From assembly GCA_946628805.1 (NCBI GenBank), contig CAMOXB010000014.1, positions 1-5,274 of the forward strand: 5,274 bases of DNA. Direction: 5' to 3'. The stretch's first letter is position 1; each line of letters starts with the position of its first letter. The notes under the pieces are model-generated. The model saw nothing but the letters and a program-made list of their open reading frames with translations. It ran no database searches and was not told the origin of the DNA. Both the position numbers and the translations under genes were made by a program. Of this stretch, positions 1-5,110 are shown piece by piece. Source of the stretch: an uncultured Pseudomonadota bacterium (lineage in GTDB: Bacteria > Pseudomonadota > Alphaproteobacteria > Rs-D84).

Positions 1-264
1 ACCGGCGATACCAGTTTGATTATATGTCATATCTTCGCCAGGGATGTATTGAACATCTTGGATTTTATATGGACTGCCAATATAATATTTTGGTGCAGCC
101 GCCATCAGATATGCGTTAGTATTCAAATTTTCAGATTGTGGTTGTTGTGCCAATTGTTCTTCGCCCAGGTCGCCATATCCATATGATACATCGGTTTTTG
201 TTCCGAAATCCATACAGCCTGCAACCAGCGCAGTCAACACAGTTAAAGATACGATTTTTTTCAT
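1..264 (-). CDS. rlpA: RlpA-family septal ring lipoprotein (probable lytic transglycosylase), N-terminal part, cut by window edge
   Basis: The reading frame starts at an ATG at 264 and runs off the left edge after 88 codons without a stop. It opens with a lipoprotein signal peptide (MKKIVSLTVLTALVAGC), lipobox LVAGC with the lipidated Cys at residue 17. Residue +2 is Met, not Asp, so outer-membrane sorting is expected. A Gln-rich linker follows (about residues 35-46), then the block YYIGSPYKI (60-68), YIPGEDMTYNQTGIAG (73-88). This matches the conserved lead-in to the double-psi beta-barrel of RlpA proteins (pattern: VGxPYxIxGxxYxPxxxxxYxxxGxAS). In well-studied RlpA proteins that barrel cleaves denuded septal glycan strands; here it lies beyond the window, so catalytic residues cannot be checked. 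A strong Shine-Dalgarno AAAGGAG (278-272) sits 7 bases before the ATG. The gene follows murJ on the same strand after a 66-base gap and has its own probable promoter. The family call is fairly secure; activity is inferred. Confidence 0.8.
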   Translation of the reverse strand, partial: MKKIVSLTVLTALVAGCMDFGTKTDVSYGYGDLGEEQLAQQPQSENLNTNAYLMAAAPKYYIGSPYKIQDVQYIPGEDMTYNQTGIAG

Positions 265-273
265 ATTCTCACT

Positions 274-315
274 CCTTTTATGGTTTTTCTTATAACCACA
301 TTTTACCATAAAAGG
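274..315. repeat. 11-bp perfect inverted repeat over the rlpA promoter and ribosome binding site
   Basis: CCTTTTATGGT at 274-284 is the exact reverse complement of ACCATAAAAGG at 305-315, with a 20-base gap between them. On the minus-strand transcript the downstream arm contains most of the rlpA Shine-Dalgarno sequence (AAAGGAG), so a hairpin in a transcript reading through from murJ would bury it. As DNA the dyad is centred on the predicted -10 box and start point, so it could instead be an operator. There is no T-run after the 3' arm on either strand, which argues against an intrinsic terminator. Confidence 0.65.
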
Positions 316-328
316 GGCCGTCTTGCAA
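300..328 (-). promoter_or_regulatory. Probable sigma-70-type promoter of rlpA
   Basis: On the minus strand a -35-like TTGCAA (328-323) is followed by exactly 17 bases and a -10-like TAAAAT (305-300). Transcription would start near 293, giving a leader of about 29 bases that contains the Shine-Dalgarno sequence. It lies just downstream of the murJ stop codon, so rlpA could be expressed both from here and by read-through from murJ; no terminator is visible between the two genes. Recognised by eye from consensus matches only. Confidence 0.5.
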
Positions 329-330
329 AT

Positions 331-1797
331 TTATTTTATCAAGAATCTGTCGATAATAAATGCGGTCGGTAAATACAAAATCCCAAACAAACCGATTGCA
401 ATCCCTAATATGAATATGTTCGCAATATCAAACATAGATAATGCGTATCCCATCGCAGTCGCGATAACTGTAAATGTGAATATTGCGATTAATGTCTTTT
501 TGTCGGTCTTTATTAGTCCGCGTTTGCGACATACGTGTCCTAAAAGATAGTTTTTGACATAACCGCTGACCACTACGCCGACCGGAATTGACAGGTATCC
601 AATTAAAGGGAACAGTGCCAGATAAATTACCGTCGCAACACCCAATGAAACCACACTGGTTCGTACAGGTGTATTTACGTCCTGGGACGCATAAAGGGTT
701 TTGCTGTAAATCTGGCTGATAAGCATTGCTGGCAATACCAGACATTGTATTTTTATCGCAATTGCAACCGCATGTGTTGATTCCGGTGTCCATGCGCCAT
801 GTTGGAATAAAATGCGAATAATAGGTTCGGCTAATACGAATAATCCAACCATACATGGAATAATCAACATCATTGAACGACGCATAGACGAATTCTGTTG
901 TAAATAAACACTGCGCATATTACCGTCGGTTAATGCCTTGGAAATAGACGATATCAAAACCGTTCCAACGGCTAAACCAATCATCGCGAACGGTAATTGA
1001 ACCATACGGTCGGAATAATAAAGCCATGATACCGCGCCAGATTGCCAACTGGCAACCAAAGTCCCAACTATAATGGTTATTTGGTAAAACCCAGAACCAA
1101 CCAGGCTGACCCCAAAACGTTTGAACATATTTTTAATCTGGTTATTCCAATGCGGAATTATTAAGCGTAATCCAAAATGCTTTGCACGAATCCGTTGCCA
1201 AAGAACAAAGAATTGTATTATACCTGATAAAACAACTGTCGCCGCCATTACATAGATTATATATTGATTGCCATATAATACAGATGCCGCCAATGCGCAA
1301 ATTAACATAATGTTTAACATTACAGGCATAAACGCTGCCAAAAGAAAACGTGAATGCGCGTTAAGGACGGCTGATAAAAACGCCGCGCCACAAATAAAGA
1401 TAACATAGAAAAACATTATGCGTGCAATTGTTACGGTTAATTGCATTTTGCCAGGGTCTTCGGAAAATCCAGGTGCCAGACACCAAATAACAAATGGCAT
1501 AAATATTTCAAATACGATTGTCAGACCTAATAAAATAACCATTAGCCACGAAAAGACATTTTTTGCAAAACCTTGGTCTTTCTTCATATCTGTATACATC
1601 GGAATAAATATTGCGGAAAGTGCGCCTTCGCCCAATAAATCGCGAAACAGGTTGGGTAATTTGAACGCTGCAAAGAAAATATCAGACATACGACCCGCAC
1701 CCAAAAAGCGTGCAATTAACATATCGCGTATGAATCCGAATATGCGACTTATTCCCGTCATTGCGCCAACACCGAATATATTTCTTCCTAATTTCAT
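331..1797 (-). CDS. murJ: Lipid II flippase MurJ (MviN)
   Basis: A 488-residue polytopic inner-membrane protein of the MOP exporter superfamily that flips the peptidoglycan precursor lipid II to the periplasmic side; E. coli MurJ has 511 residues. The N-terminal signature is intact: SRIFGFIRD (17-25), then SDIFFAAFKLPNLFRDLLGEG ending near residue 58. R18, R24, D39 and R52 fall at the same positions as the functionally important R18, R24, D39 and R52 of the E. coli protein. The motif YSDRMVQLPFAMIGLAVGT (261-279) supplies R264, the likely counterpart of E. coli R270. About 13-14 hydrophobic segments run to the C-terminus, as expected for the family. The start at 1797 is chosen because it gives the canonical N-terminus; the ribosome binding site is weak (TAGG). 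The gene is divergent from bamD and lies upstream of rlpA on the same strand. Complete, with no sign of decay. Confidence 0.96.
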   Translation of the reverse strand: MKLGRNIFGVGAMTGISRIFGFIRDMLIARFLGAGRMSDIFFAAFKLPNLFRDLLGEGALSAIFIPMYTDMKKDQGFAKNVFSWLMVILLGLTIVFEIFMPFVIWCLAPGFSEDPGKMQLTVTIARIMFFYVIFICGAAFLSAVLNAHSRFLLAAFMPVMLNIMLICALAASVLYGNQYIIYVMAATVVLSGIIQFFVLWQRIRAKHFGLRLIIPHWNNQIKNMFKRFGVSLVGSGFYQITIIVGTLVASWQSGAVSWLYYSDRMVQLPFAMIGLAVGTVLISSISKALTDGNMRSVYLQQNSSMRRSMMLIIPCMVGLFVLAEPIIRILFQHGAWTPESTHAVAIAIKIQCLVLPAMLISQIYSKTLYASQDVNTPVRTSVVSLGVATVIYLALFPLIGYLSIPVGVVVSGYVKNYLLGHVCRKRGLIKTDKKTLIAIFTFTVIATAMGYALSMFDIANIFILGIAIGLFGILYLPTAFIIDRFLIK

Positions 1798-1839
1798 AAT
1801 AAAACCTATTTTTTGCTTTTATTTTTTAACGTGTTTCAT

Positions 1840-1845
1840 TATACT
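1840..1845 (+). promoter_or_regulatory. Candidate -10 box for bamD
   Basis: TATACT matches the -10 consensus at five of six positions and is placed to start transcription near 1852, about 18 bases before the bamD ATG. No good -35 hexamer is present 16-18 bases upstream (the region is T-rich, best TTTATT), so it would be a weak or activator-dependent promoter. It shares bases 1840-1843 with the murJ -10 on the opposite strand. Confidence 0.35.
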
Positions 1846-1855
1846 GCGAATATCG

Positions 1856-1861
1856 AAAGGA
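1856..1861 (+). promoter_or_regulatory. Ribosome binding site that fixes the bamD start
   Basis: AAAGGA lies 8 bases before the ATG at 1870. The frame is open further upstream to a TTG at 1813, but that extension would put 19 residues in front of the lipoprotein signal peptide and has no comparable binding site. Confidence 0.7.
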
Positions 1862-1869
1862 TTTCAAGT

Positions 1870-2589
1870 ATGAAAAAGATTGTTTTATTGTTTTGTTTAA
1901 TGCCTTTGCTTTATGGCTGTGGCGGGGGCGAAAAGATTCAGCCTGAACGTCCATTGGATGATATTTATACCGAAGCCTATAAAGAATTTAACGACAAAAA
2001 TTATGAAAAAGCGGCAGATTTATTCCAAATGGCAGAATCTCAGCATCCGTCAAATCCGTGGTCTGCAGATGCGCTGGTTATGATGGCTTATTCACGTTAT
2101 CTGGATAAAGATTTTGCAGGTGCAATATTGGCAATTGATCGTTATATGCGTTTTCATCCCGGACATCGTGATGTGCCATATATGATGTATCTGCGTGGTA
2201 TGTGCTATTATCGCCAGGTCAGCGACGTTCGCCGCGATCCGGAAATGTCTGCATTTGCATTACAGCAATTCCAGCAATTGGTTGCGCGTTTCCCACACAG
2301 CGAATATGCTAAAAATGCCGAAAATAAAATACTTATCTTGAAAAACTATATCGCAGGCAAAGTTATGTATGCGGCGCGCAATGATATGCAGAACAAGAAT
2401 TGGACATCGGCGATATCGCGCTTGCAATCTATTGTTGCAACCGCACAAGAAACGGTTATGACACCCGAAGCAATGTTCCGTTTGATCGAATGTTATACTG
2501 CGGTTGGGTTACCAGACCAGGCAAACGGTTATGCAAAAATGTTGCGTGAAAATTTCCCAGATAATGAATGGACGAAAAAATTAAAATAA
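1870..2589 (+). CDS. bamD: Outer membrane protein assembly factor BamD (lipoprotein, TPR-like)
   Basis: A 239-residue outer-membrane lipoprotein of the BAM complex, which folds and inserts beta-barrel proteins; BamD binds BamA and helps recognise substrates on the periplasmic side. The signal peptide MKKIVLLFCLMPLLYGC ends in lipobox LYGC with the lipidated Cys at residue 17 and Gly at +2, consistent with outer-membrane sorting. The mature part is a run of TPR-like helical hairpins: YTEAYKEFNDKNYEKAADLF, then a helix ending in a PxNPWSADAL segment, the family block YLRGMCYYRQVSDVRRDP, FPHSEYAKNAENK, and a C-terminal repeat ending FPDNEW. The length is typical (E. coli 245). It is transcribed alone, divergent from murJ, and ends at a strong terminator. 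It is essential in E. coli; essentiality here is inferred. All its Arg codons are CGN, the normal pattern in this window. Confidence 0.95.
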   Translation: MKKIVLLFCLMPLLYGCGGGEKIQPERPLDDIYTEAYKEFNDKNYEKAADLFQMAESQHPSNPWSADALVMMAYSRYLDKDFAGAILAIDRYMRFHPGHRDVPYMMYLRGMCYYRQVSDVRRDPEMSAFALQQFQQLVARFPHSEYAKNAENKILILKNYIAGKVMYAARNDMQNKNWTSAISRLQSIVATAQETVMTPEAMFRLIECYTAVGLPDQANGYAKMLRENFPDNEWTKKLK

Positions 2590-2616
2590 AAAAAGCCACA
2601 TTTTGTGGCTTTTTTT
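2590..2616. terminator. Bidirectional intrinsic terminator between bamD and the convergent lipoprotein gene
   Basis: AGCCACA (2594-2600), a TTT loop and TGTGGCT (2604-2610) form a perfect 7-bp stem. It is extended by AAAA (2590-2593) pairing with TTTT (2611-2614). On the plus strand seven Ts run from 2610 to 2616; on the minus strand the A-tract 2590-2594 reads as a U-tract. It begins directly after the bamD stop codon and ends one base before the stop of the opposing gene, so it can serve both transcripts. Confidence 0.92.
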
Positions 2617-2617
2617 A

Positions 2618-3022
2618 TTAACGTACACGTTGAATTGTATCTGCTTTAAAGGCTGCGATTTTTTCGCGGTCTTTACGAATTTGAATTGTGTCTTCATTAT
2701 ATTTTAATTCAGAACCTTCTAAAGGATATGCACGAAACCCTTCATAAGTATAACCTTTGGCAGGTTTGAATTCAACAGGGTCTTCTTTATGGAAATACGG
2801 CAAATCTGCTTGTAAATTTGGATGTTTGCTGCTTTTCTTTGTGCAATCAATCAAGCGTTCATCGTTGGTTTCATTATCTTTAATCAACACTTTGTTGCCT
2901 TTGACCATTACAACAGTGTTTTTGTGTAATGTTTGGCATGCAGACATTGTCAATGCAAACAACAATGCAACAGGCAAAGTTTTTAAAGAAAATAATGTTT
3001 TTATATCAAAATTTTTCTTCAT
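2618..3022 (-). CDS. Small lipoprotein of unknown function
   Basis: A 134-residue protein that I do not recognise. The N-terminus is a long signal peptide: a basic start (MKKNFDIKTLFSLK), a hydrophobic core (TLPVALLFALT) and a lipobox-like MSAC, with the probable lipidated Cys at residue 29. Residue +2 is Gln, so outer-membrane sorting would be expected. The mature part is small and polar. It starts with a strand-like stretch (TVVMVKGNKVLIKDNE, 36-51), has a second Cys at 60 (RLIDC), a Pro- and aromatic-rich middle (about 68-98, with PYFHKED and GYTYEGFRAYPLEG), and a charged, probably helical tail (RKDREKIAAFKADTIQRVR, 116-134). No catalytic motif is visible. Start ATG at 3022 is supported by AAAGGA 7 bases upstream and by a strong promoter. 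Arg codons are all CGN, so it looks resident. Lipoprotein export is likely; the function is unknown. Confidence 0.8.
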   Translation of the reverse strand: MKKNFDIKTLFSLKTLPVALLFALTMSACQTLHKNTVVMVKGNKVLIKDNETNDERLIDCTKKSSKHPNLQADLPYFHKEDPVEFKPAKGYTYEGFRAYPLEGSELKYNEDTIQIRKDREKIAAFKADTIQRVR

Positions 3023-3053
3023 ATTTTTGTCCTTTGGTTTGATTTATATAAAT

Positions 3054-3081
3054 ATAATAGACTAAATATTTTATTTGTCAA
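3054..3081 (-). promoter_or_regulatory. Strong promoter of the small lipoprotein gene
   Basis: On the minus strand a perfect -35 TTGACA (3081-3076) is followed by a 16-base spacer and TATTAT (3059-3054), a five-of-six match to the -10 consensus. The start would be near 3047, with a leader of about 25 bases carrying AAAGGA. It sits in the gap after dcd, so the lipoprotein can be transcribed independently of dcd. The best promoter match in the window. Confidence 0.65.
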
Positions 3082-3087
3082 ATATTT

Positions 3088-3846
3088 TTATCTTTTATTT
3101 TCGGCTAAATCTTTAATGAACCAATCAACTGGAACTGGTGCAGCCGGGGTTGGACCAATTTGACCGTTATAATGGCTAGATGGATTTTCGTTGTATTGTT
3201 TACGATTGCCGGTAAATTCTTCGTAATATATTTGACCTATACGCATATATGGATACACAACGGTTGGGAATAATACACGAATTTCCAAAGTCCATGTTCC
3301 ACAAAAACCATCGTCACCACGACCGGCGGTGTGATGATTTAATATAAAATTGCGTCCCAAACTGGATTTGCCATCAATATAAGGGAACAAATTATAAGTT
3401 TCCGTATATTCAACCGTAGATGCCAGATATCCAAATTGCGGGTTTAATACGGCACCTGTTTCTGGTATTTCAAATTCGATTGTTTCGTTAGATTTTGTTG
3501 GGTCGATTAAGAATTTTGGATTGCGAAAATCATATTCTGGATCGCCCTTTAAATATTTTTCATAAGTATCGTTACGTGGGTCATATCTGTCGCGACACAT
3601 ACCAGCAAACCAATCTTCCATAGTGTATTTGTGTGCAGGAGTATATTTTAACGCAGGCACCATACCGTATGGGATTGTGTTTTTATATACACGCATTTTT
3701 GGTGAAAGGTGTAAATCATAACTGTTAGAACCCAGACATCTTTCATCAAAAGGCTTGATAATAATATCTGGACGACCGTATGAGCCTGGGTTATGTGGGT
3801 TGTTTAATTGCATGCGTTTTAAAATTTCAGGACCGCTAAGTTGCAT
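3088..3846 (-). CDS. dcd: dCTP deaminase family protein (long form)
   Basis: A 252-residue member of the dCTP deaminase/dUTPase superfamily, expected to deaminate dCTP to dUTP for dTTP synthesis in the cytosol. The core aligns with E. coli Dcd (193 residues) at a constant offset of 50: DGKSSLGR (158-165) against DGRSSLAR, HHTAGRGDDGFCG (171-183) against HVTAHRIDPGWSG, and WTLEIRV (185-191) against IVLEFYN. E188 therefore matches the catalytic Glu138, S161 matches Ser111 and R165 matches Arg115. LGSNSYDLHLSPKMRVY (38-54) is the N-terminal family strand. The extra length is about 10 residues near the N-terminus and about 40 between residues 54 and 125. Arg110 is replaced by Lys160 and His125 by Gly175. 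A bifunctional deaminase/dUTPase cannot be excluded, but the catalytic Glu argues against a plain dUTPase. Start ATG 3846 has AAGGA 8 bases upstream. Divergent from era. Confidence 0.88.
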   Translation of the reverse strand: MQLSGPEILKRMQLNNPHNPGSYGRPDIIIKPFDERCLGSNSYDLHLSPKMRVYKNTIPYGMVPALKYTPAHKYTMEDWFAGMCRDRYDPRNDTYEKYLKGDPEYDFRNPKFLIDPTKSNETIEFEIPETGAVLNPQFGYLASTVEYTETYNLFPYIDGKSSLGRNFILNHHTAGRGDDGFCGTWTLEIRVLFPTVVYPYMRIGQIYYEEFTGNRKQYNENPSSHYNGQIGPTPAAPVPVDWFIKDLAENKR

Positions 3847-3919
3847 TTTATGTTTCCTTATGTCTGTCCTCTCTCTAAAATAGACTTTAATATATTTATT
3901 TGCTTTTTCAAGGTTTTTG

Positions 3920-3947
3920 TTGTGTTTTCAAATTTGTGTGCTATTGT
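3920..3947 (+). promoter_or_regulatory. Candidate era promoter that would give a leaderless mRNA
   Basis: TTGTGT (3920-3925), a 16-base spacer and TATTGT (3942-3947) resemble -35 and -10 boxes, and TG two bases before the -10 (3939-3940) makes it an extended -10. The expected start, about 7 bases downstream of the -10, falls at 3954, the A of the era ATG. Matches are moderate; recognised by eye. Confidence 0.35.
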
Positions 3948-3953
3948 TTTGGT

Positions 3954-4844
3954 ATGACAAAGACTTATTCTGGATTTATTGCGATTATTGGACCGACAAA
4001 TGCCGGCAAATCGACATTGATGAACCAAATTATGGGGCGCAAAGTATCTATTGTTTCGCACAAGGTTCAAACCACGCGAACACGCTTGCGCGCTGTGAAA
4101 ATGGTTGGTGATAAACAGTTAATATTTGTGGATACACCAGGTGTATTCAAACCATCACGACGATTGGATCGGGCTATGGTCGGTGCAGCGATGTCTGCGT
4201 TGGACGACGCGGATGCGGTGTTGTTGGTAATTGACGCGGCCAAGGGTATAACCCAAACGGTTCGTGATTTAATTGAAAAAATCCGCGAACATAAAAACCT
4301 TTTTGTTGCATTGAACAAGGTTGATTCAATACCAAAAACAACATTGTTGCCTATGGTTGCAGAACTTTCGCAAATGGCGAATTTCAATGAAATATTTATG
4401 ATTTCTGCATTGAAAAACGATGGCGTTGAACAAATGCTGGAATCATTGTCCGCGGTTATGCCAGAATCACCATATTTATTTGAATCGCACGATGCAATTG
4501 ATGTGCCAGATATGCTTTATCTGGCGGAATTGACACGTGAAAAAATTTACAAATATATTCACCAAGAATTACCGTATCATATTAATGTTGTGACAGAACG
4601 CGTTGAACAAGACGCGGAAGGCGTCCTGGAAATATATCAAAAAATTGTGGTTCGCAACGAAGGACACAAAAAGATTGTTGTTGGTCGTGGCGGTGAACAA
4701 TTAAAGAAAATTGGAACGGCGGCGCGCCTTGATATCCAAGATCAATGGGGCGTAAATGCACGATTACATTTATTTGTTCGTGTCGAAGAAAACTGGGAAG
4801 ACGTTGCGGAAAACTACACCGACCAAGGATTAGAATTTAAGTAG
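3954..4844 (+). CDS. era: GTPase Era (ribosome assembly, 16S rRNA binding)
   Basis: A 296-residue Ras-like GTPase with a C-terminal KH domain that binds the 3' end of 16S rRNA and helps mature the 30S subunit at the cytoplasmic face; E. coli Era has 301 residues. All G motifs are present: G1 GPTNAGKS (13-20), switch I HKVQTTRTR (36-44), G3 DTPG (60-63), G4 NKVD (121-124) and G5 SALK (151-154). The KH domain has the GRGG loop (244-247) followed by EQLKKIG, and ends with the family signature LFVRVEENW (273-281). The ATG at 3954 is chosen because it gives the canonical N-terminus; the frame stays open upstream to a TTG at 3900, but that adds 18 Cys/Phe-rich residues not typical of Era. No Shine-Dalgarno sequence precedes the ATG, unlike most genes here. 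All 16 Arg codons are CGN. The usual proteobacterial partner rnc is not adjacent. Confidence 0.97.
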   Translation: MTKTYSGFIAIIGPTNAGKSTLMNQIMGRKVSIVSHKVQTTRTRLRAVKMVGDKQLIFVDTPGVFKPSRRLDRAMVGAAMSALDDADAVLLVIDAAKGITQTVRDLIEKIREHKNLFVALNKVDSIPKTTLLPMVAELSQMANFNEIFMISALKNDGVEQMLESLSAVMPESPYLFESHDAIDVPDMLYLAELTREKIYKYIHQELPYHINVVTERVEQDAEGVLEIYQKIVVRNEGHKKIVVGRGGEQLKKIGTAARLDIQDQWGVNARLHLFVRVEENWEDVAENYTDQGLEFK

Positions 4845-4855
4845 GGAATAAAAAT

Positions 4856-5098
4856 ATGACAAGAAAAAACACCAAGACAAGTAATGACCCATGGAAAGAC
4901 AAAATAGAATCTGTTGCACCAGATATAGTTTTTTTTGTTCTTTTGCCATTATTAACGGTGGAAATGGTTCTTTTATGCCATGGACCTTTTAACAAAGGTG
5001 GAAAGCAAGACAATAACCAGGTGTATAAAGAAATAAAACAAATTGAAACCGCAAGACAAGATTCAATAATAAACTATCAAACACAATATCACAGATAA
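4856..5098 (+). CDS. Small single-pass membrane protein of unknown function
   Basis: An 80-residue protein that I do not recognise. A polar, basic N-terminus (MTRKNTKTSNDPWKDK) precedes one hydrophobic segment (about 24-41, IVFFVLLPLLTVEMVLLC, with Pro31 and Glu36 inside it) and a Gln/Asn/Lys-rich tail (42-80) that could form a short helix or coiled coil. The basic N-terminus suggests it stays in the cytoplasm and the tail is outside. The hydrophobic stretch is late and has no cleavage or lipobox motif, so an anchor is more likely than a signal peptide. It starts 11 bases after the era stop with AGGGA overlapping that stop, so it is probably co-transcribed with era. All three Arg codons are AGA and five of six Ile codons are ATA, unlike Era upstream. 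It is probably a real gene, given its ribosome binding site and tight spacing to both neighbours. Confidence 0.7.
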   Translation: MTRKNTKTSNDPWKDKIESVAPDIVFFVLLPLLTVEMVLLCHGPFNKGGKQDNNQVYKEIKQIETARQDSIINYQTQYHR

Positions 5099-5110
5099 AA
5101 AGGATTTGGT

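Larger units (their letters stand above)
1838..1867 (-). promoter_or_regulatory. Probable murJ promoter
   Basis: On the minus strand a -35-like TTGAAA (1867-1862) is separated by 18 bases from a perfect -10 consensus TATAAT (1843-1838). The start would be near 1831, giving a leader of roughly 34 bases before the murJ ATG. The -35 box lies over the spacer between the bamD ribosome binding site and start codon, and the -10 overlaps the candidate bamD -10 on the other strand. Confidence 0.55.

Noticed and set aside
274..315. Reading the rlpA-proximal inverted repeat as a murJ terminator.
   Set aside because: Neither strand has a U-tract after the stem, the loop is 20 bases and the stem is AT-rich. 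It is better explained as an operator or ribosome-binding-site hairpin.
428..856. A 142-codon open frame on the minus strand in another frame within murJ.
   Set aside because: It lies entirely inside the intact murJ reading frame, and its Cys/Arg/Asn-rich product shows no family motif.
1813..1869. An N-terminal extension of bamD from a TTG at 1813.
   Set aside because: It would bury the lipoprotein signal peptide behind 19 residues, begins upstream of the candidate -10 box, and the ATG at 1870 has the proper ribosome binding site.
1418..1873. A 151-codon open frame on the plus strand opposite the 5' part of murJ.
   Set aside because: It is antisense to a clearly conserved murJ, has no ribosome binding site worth noting, and its product looks like a shadow of the membrane-protein codons, rich in Asn, Ile and Pro without domain features.
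2757..3065. A 102-codon open frame on the plus strand opposite the small lipoprotein gene.
   Set aside because: The opposite strand has a lipoprotein signal, ribosome binding site, promoter and terminator, so the coding strand is minus. The plus-strand frame lacks all of these.
3900..3953. An N-terminal extension of era from a TTG at 3900.
   Set aside because: The added residues are Cys/Phe-rich and unlike Era N-termini. Starting at 3954 puts the G1 motif at residue 13, as in the family.
4067..4387. A 106-codon open frame on the minus strand opposite era.
   Set aside because: Antisense shadow of the GTPase domain; low-complexity Ser/Ala/Thr content and no ribosome binding site.
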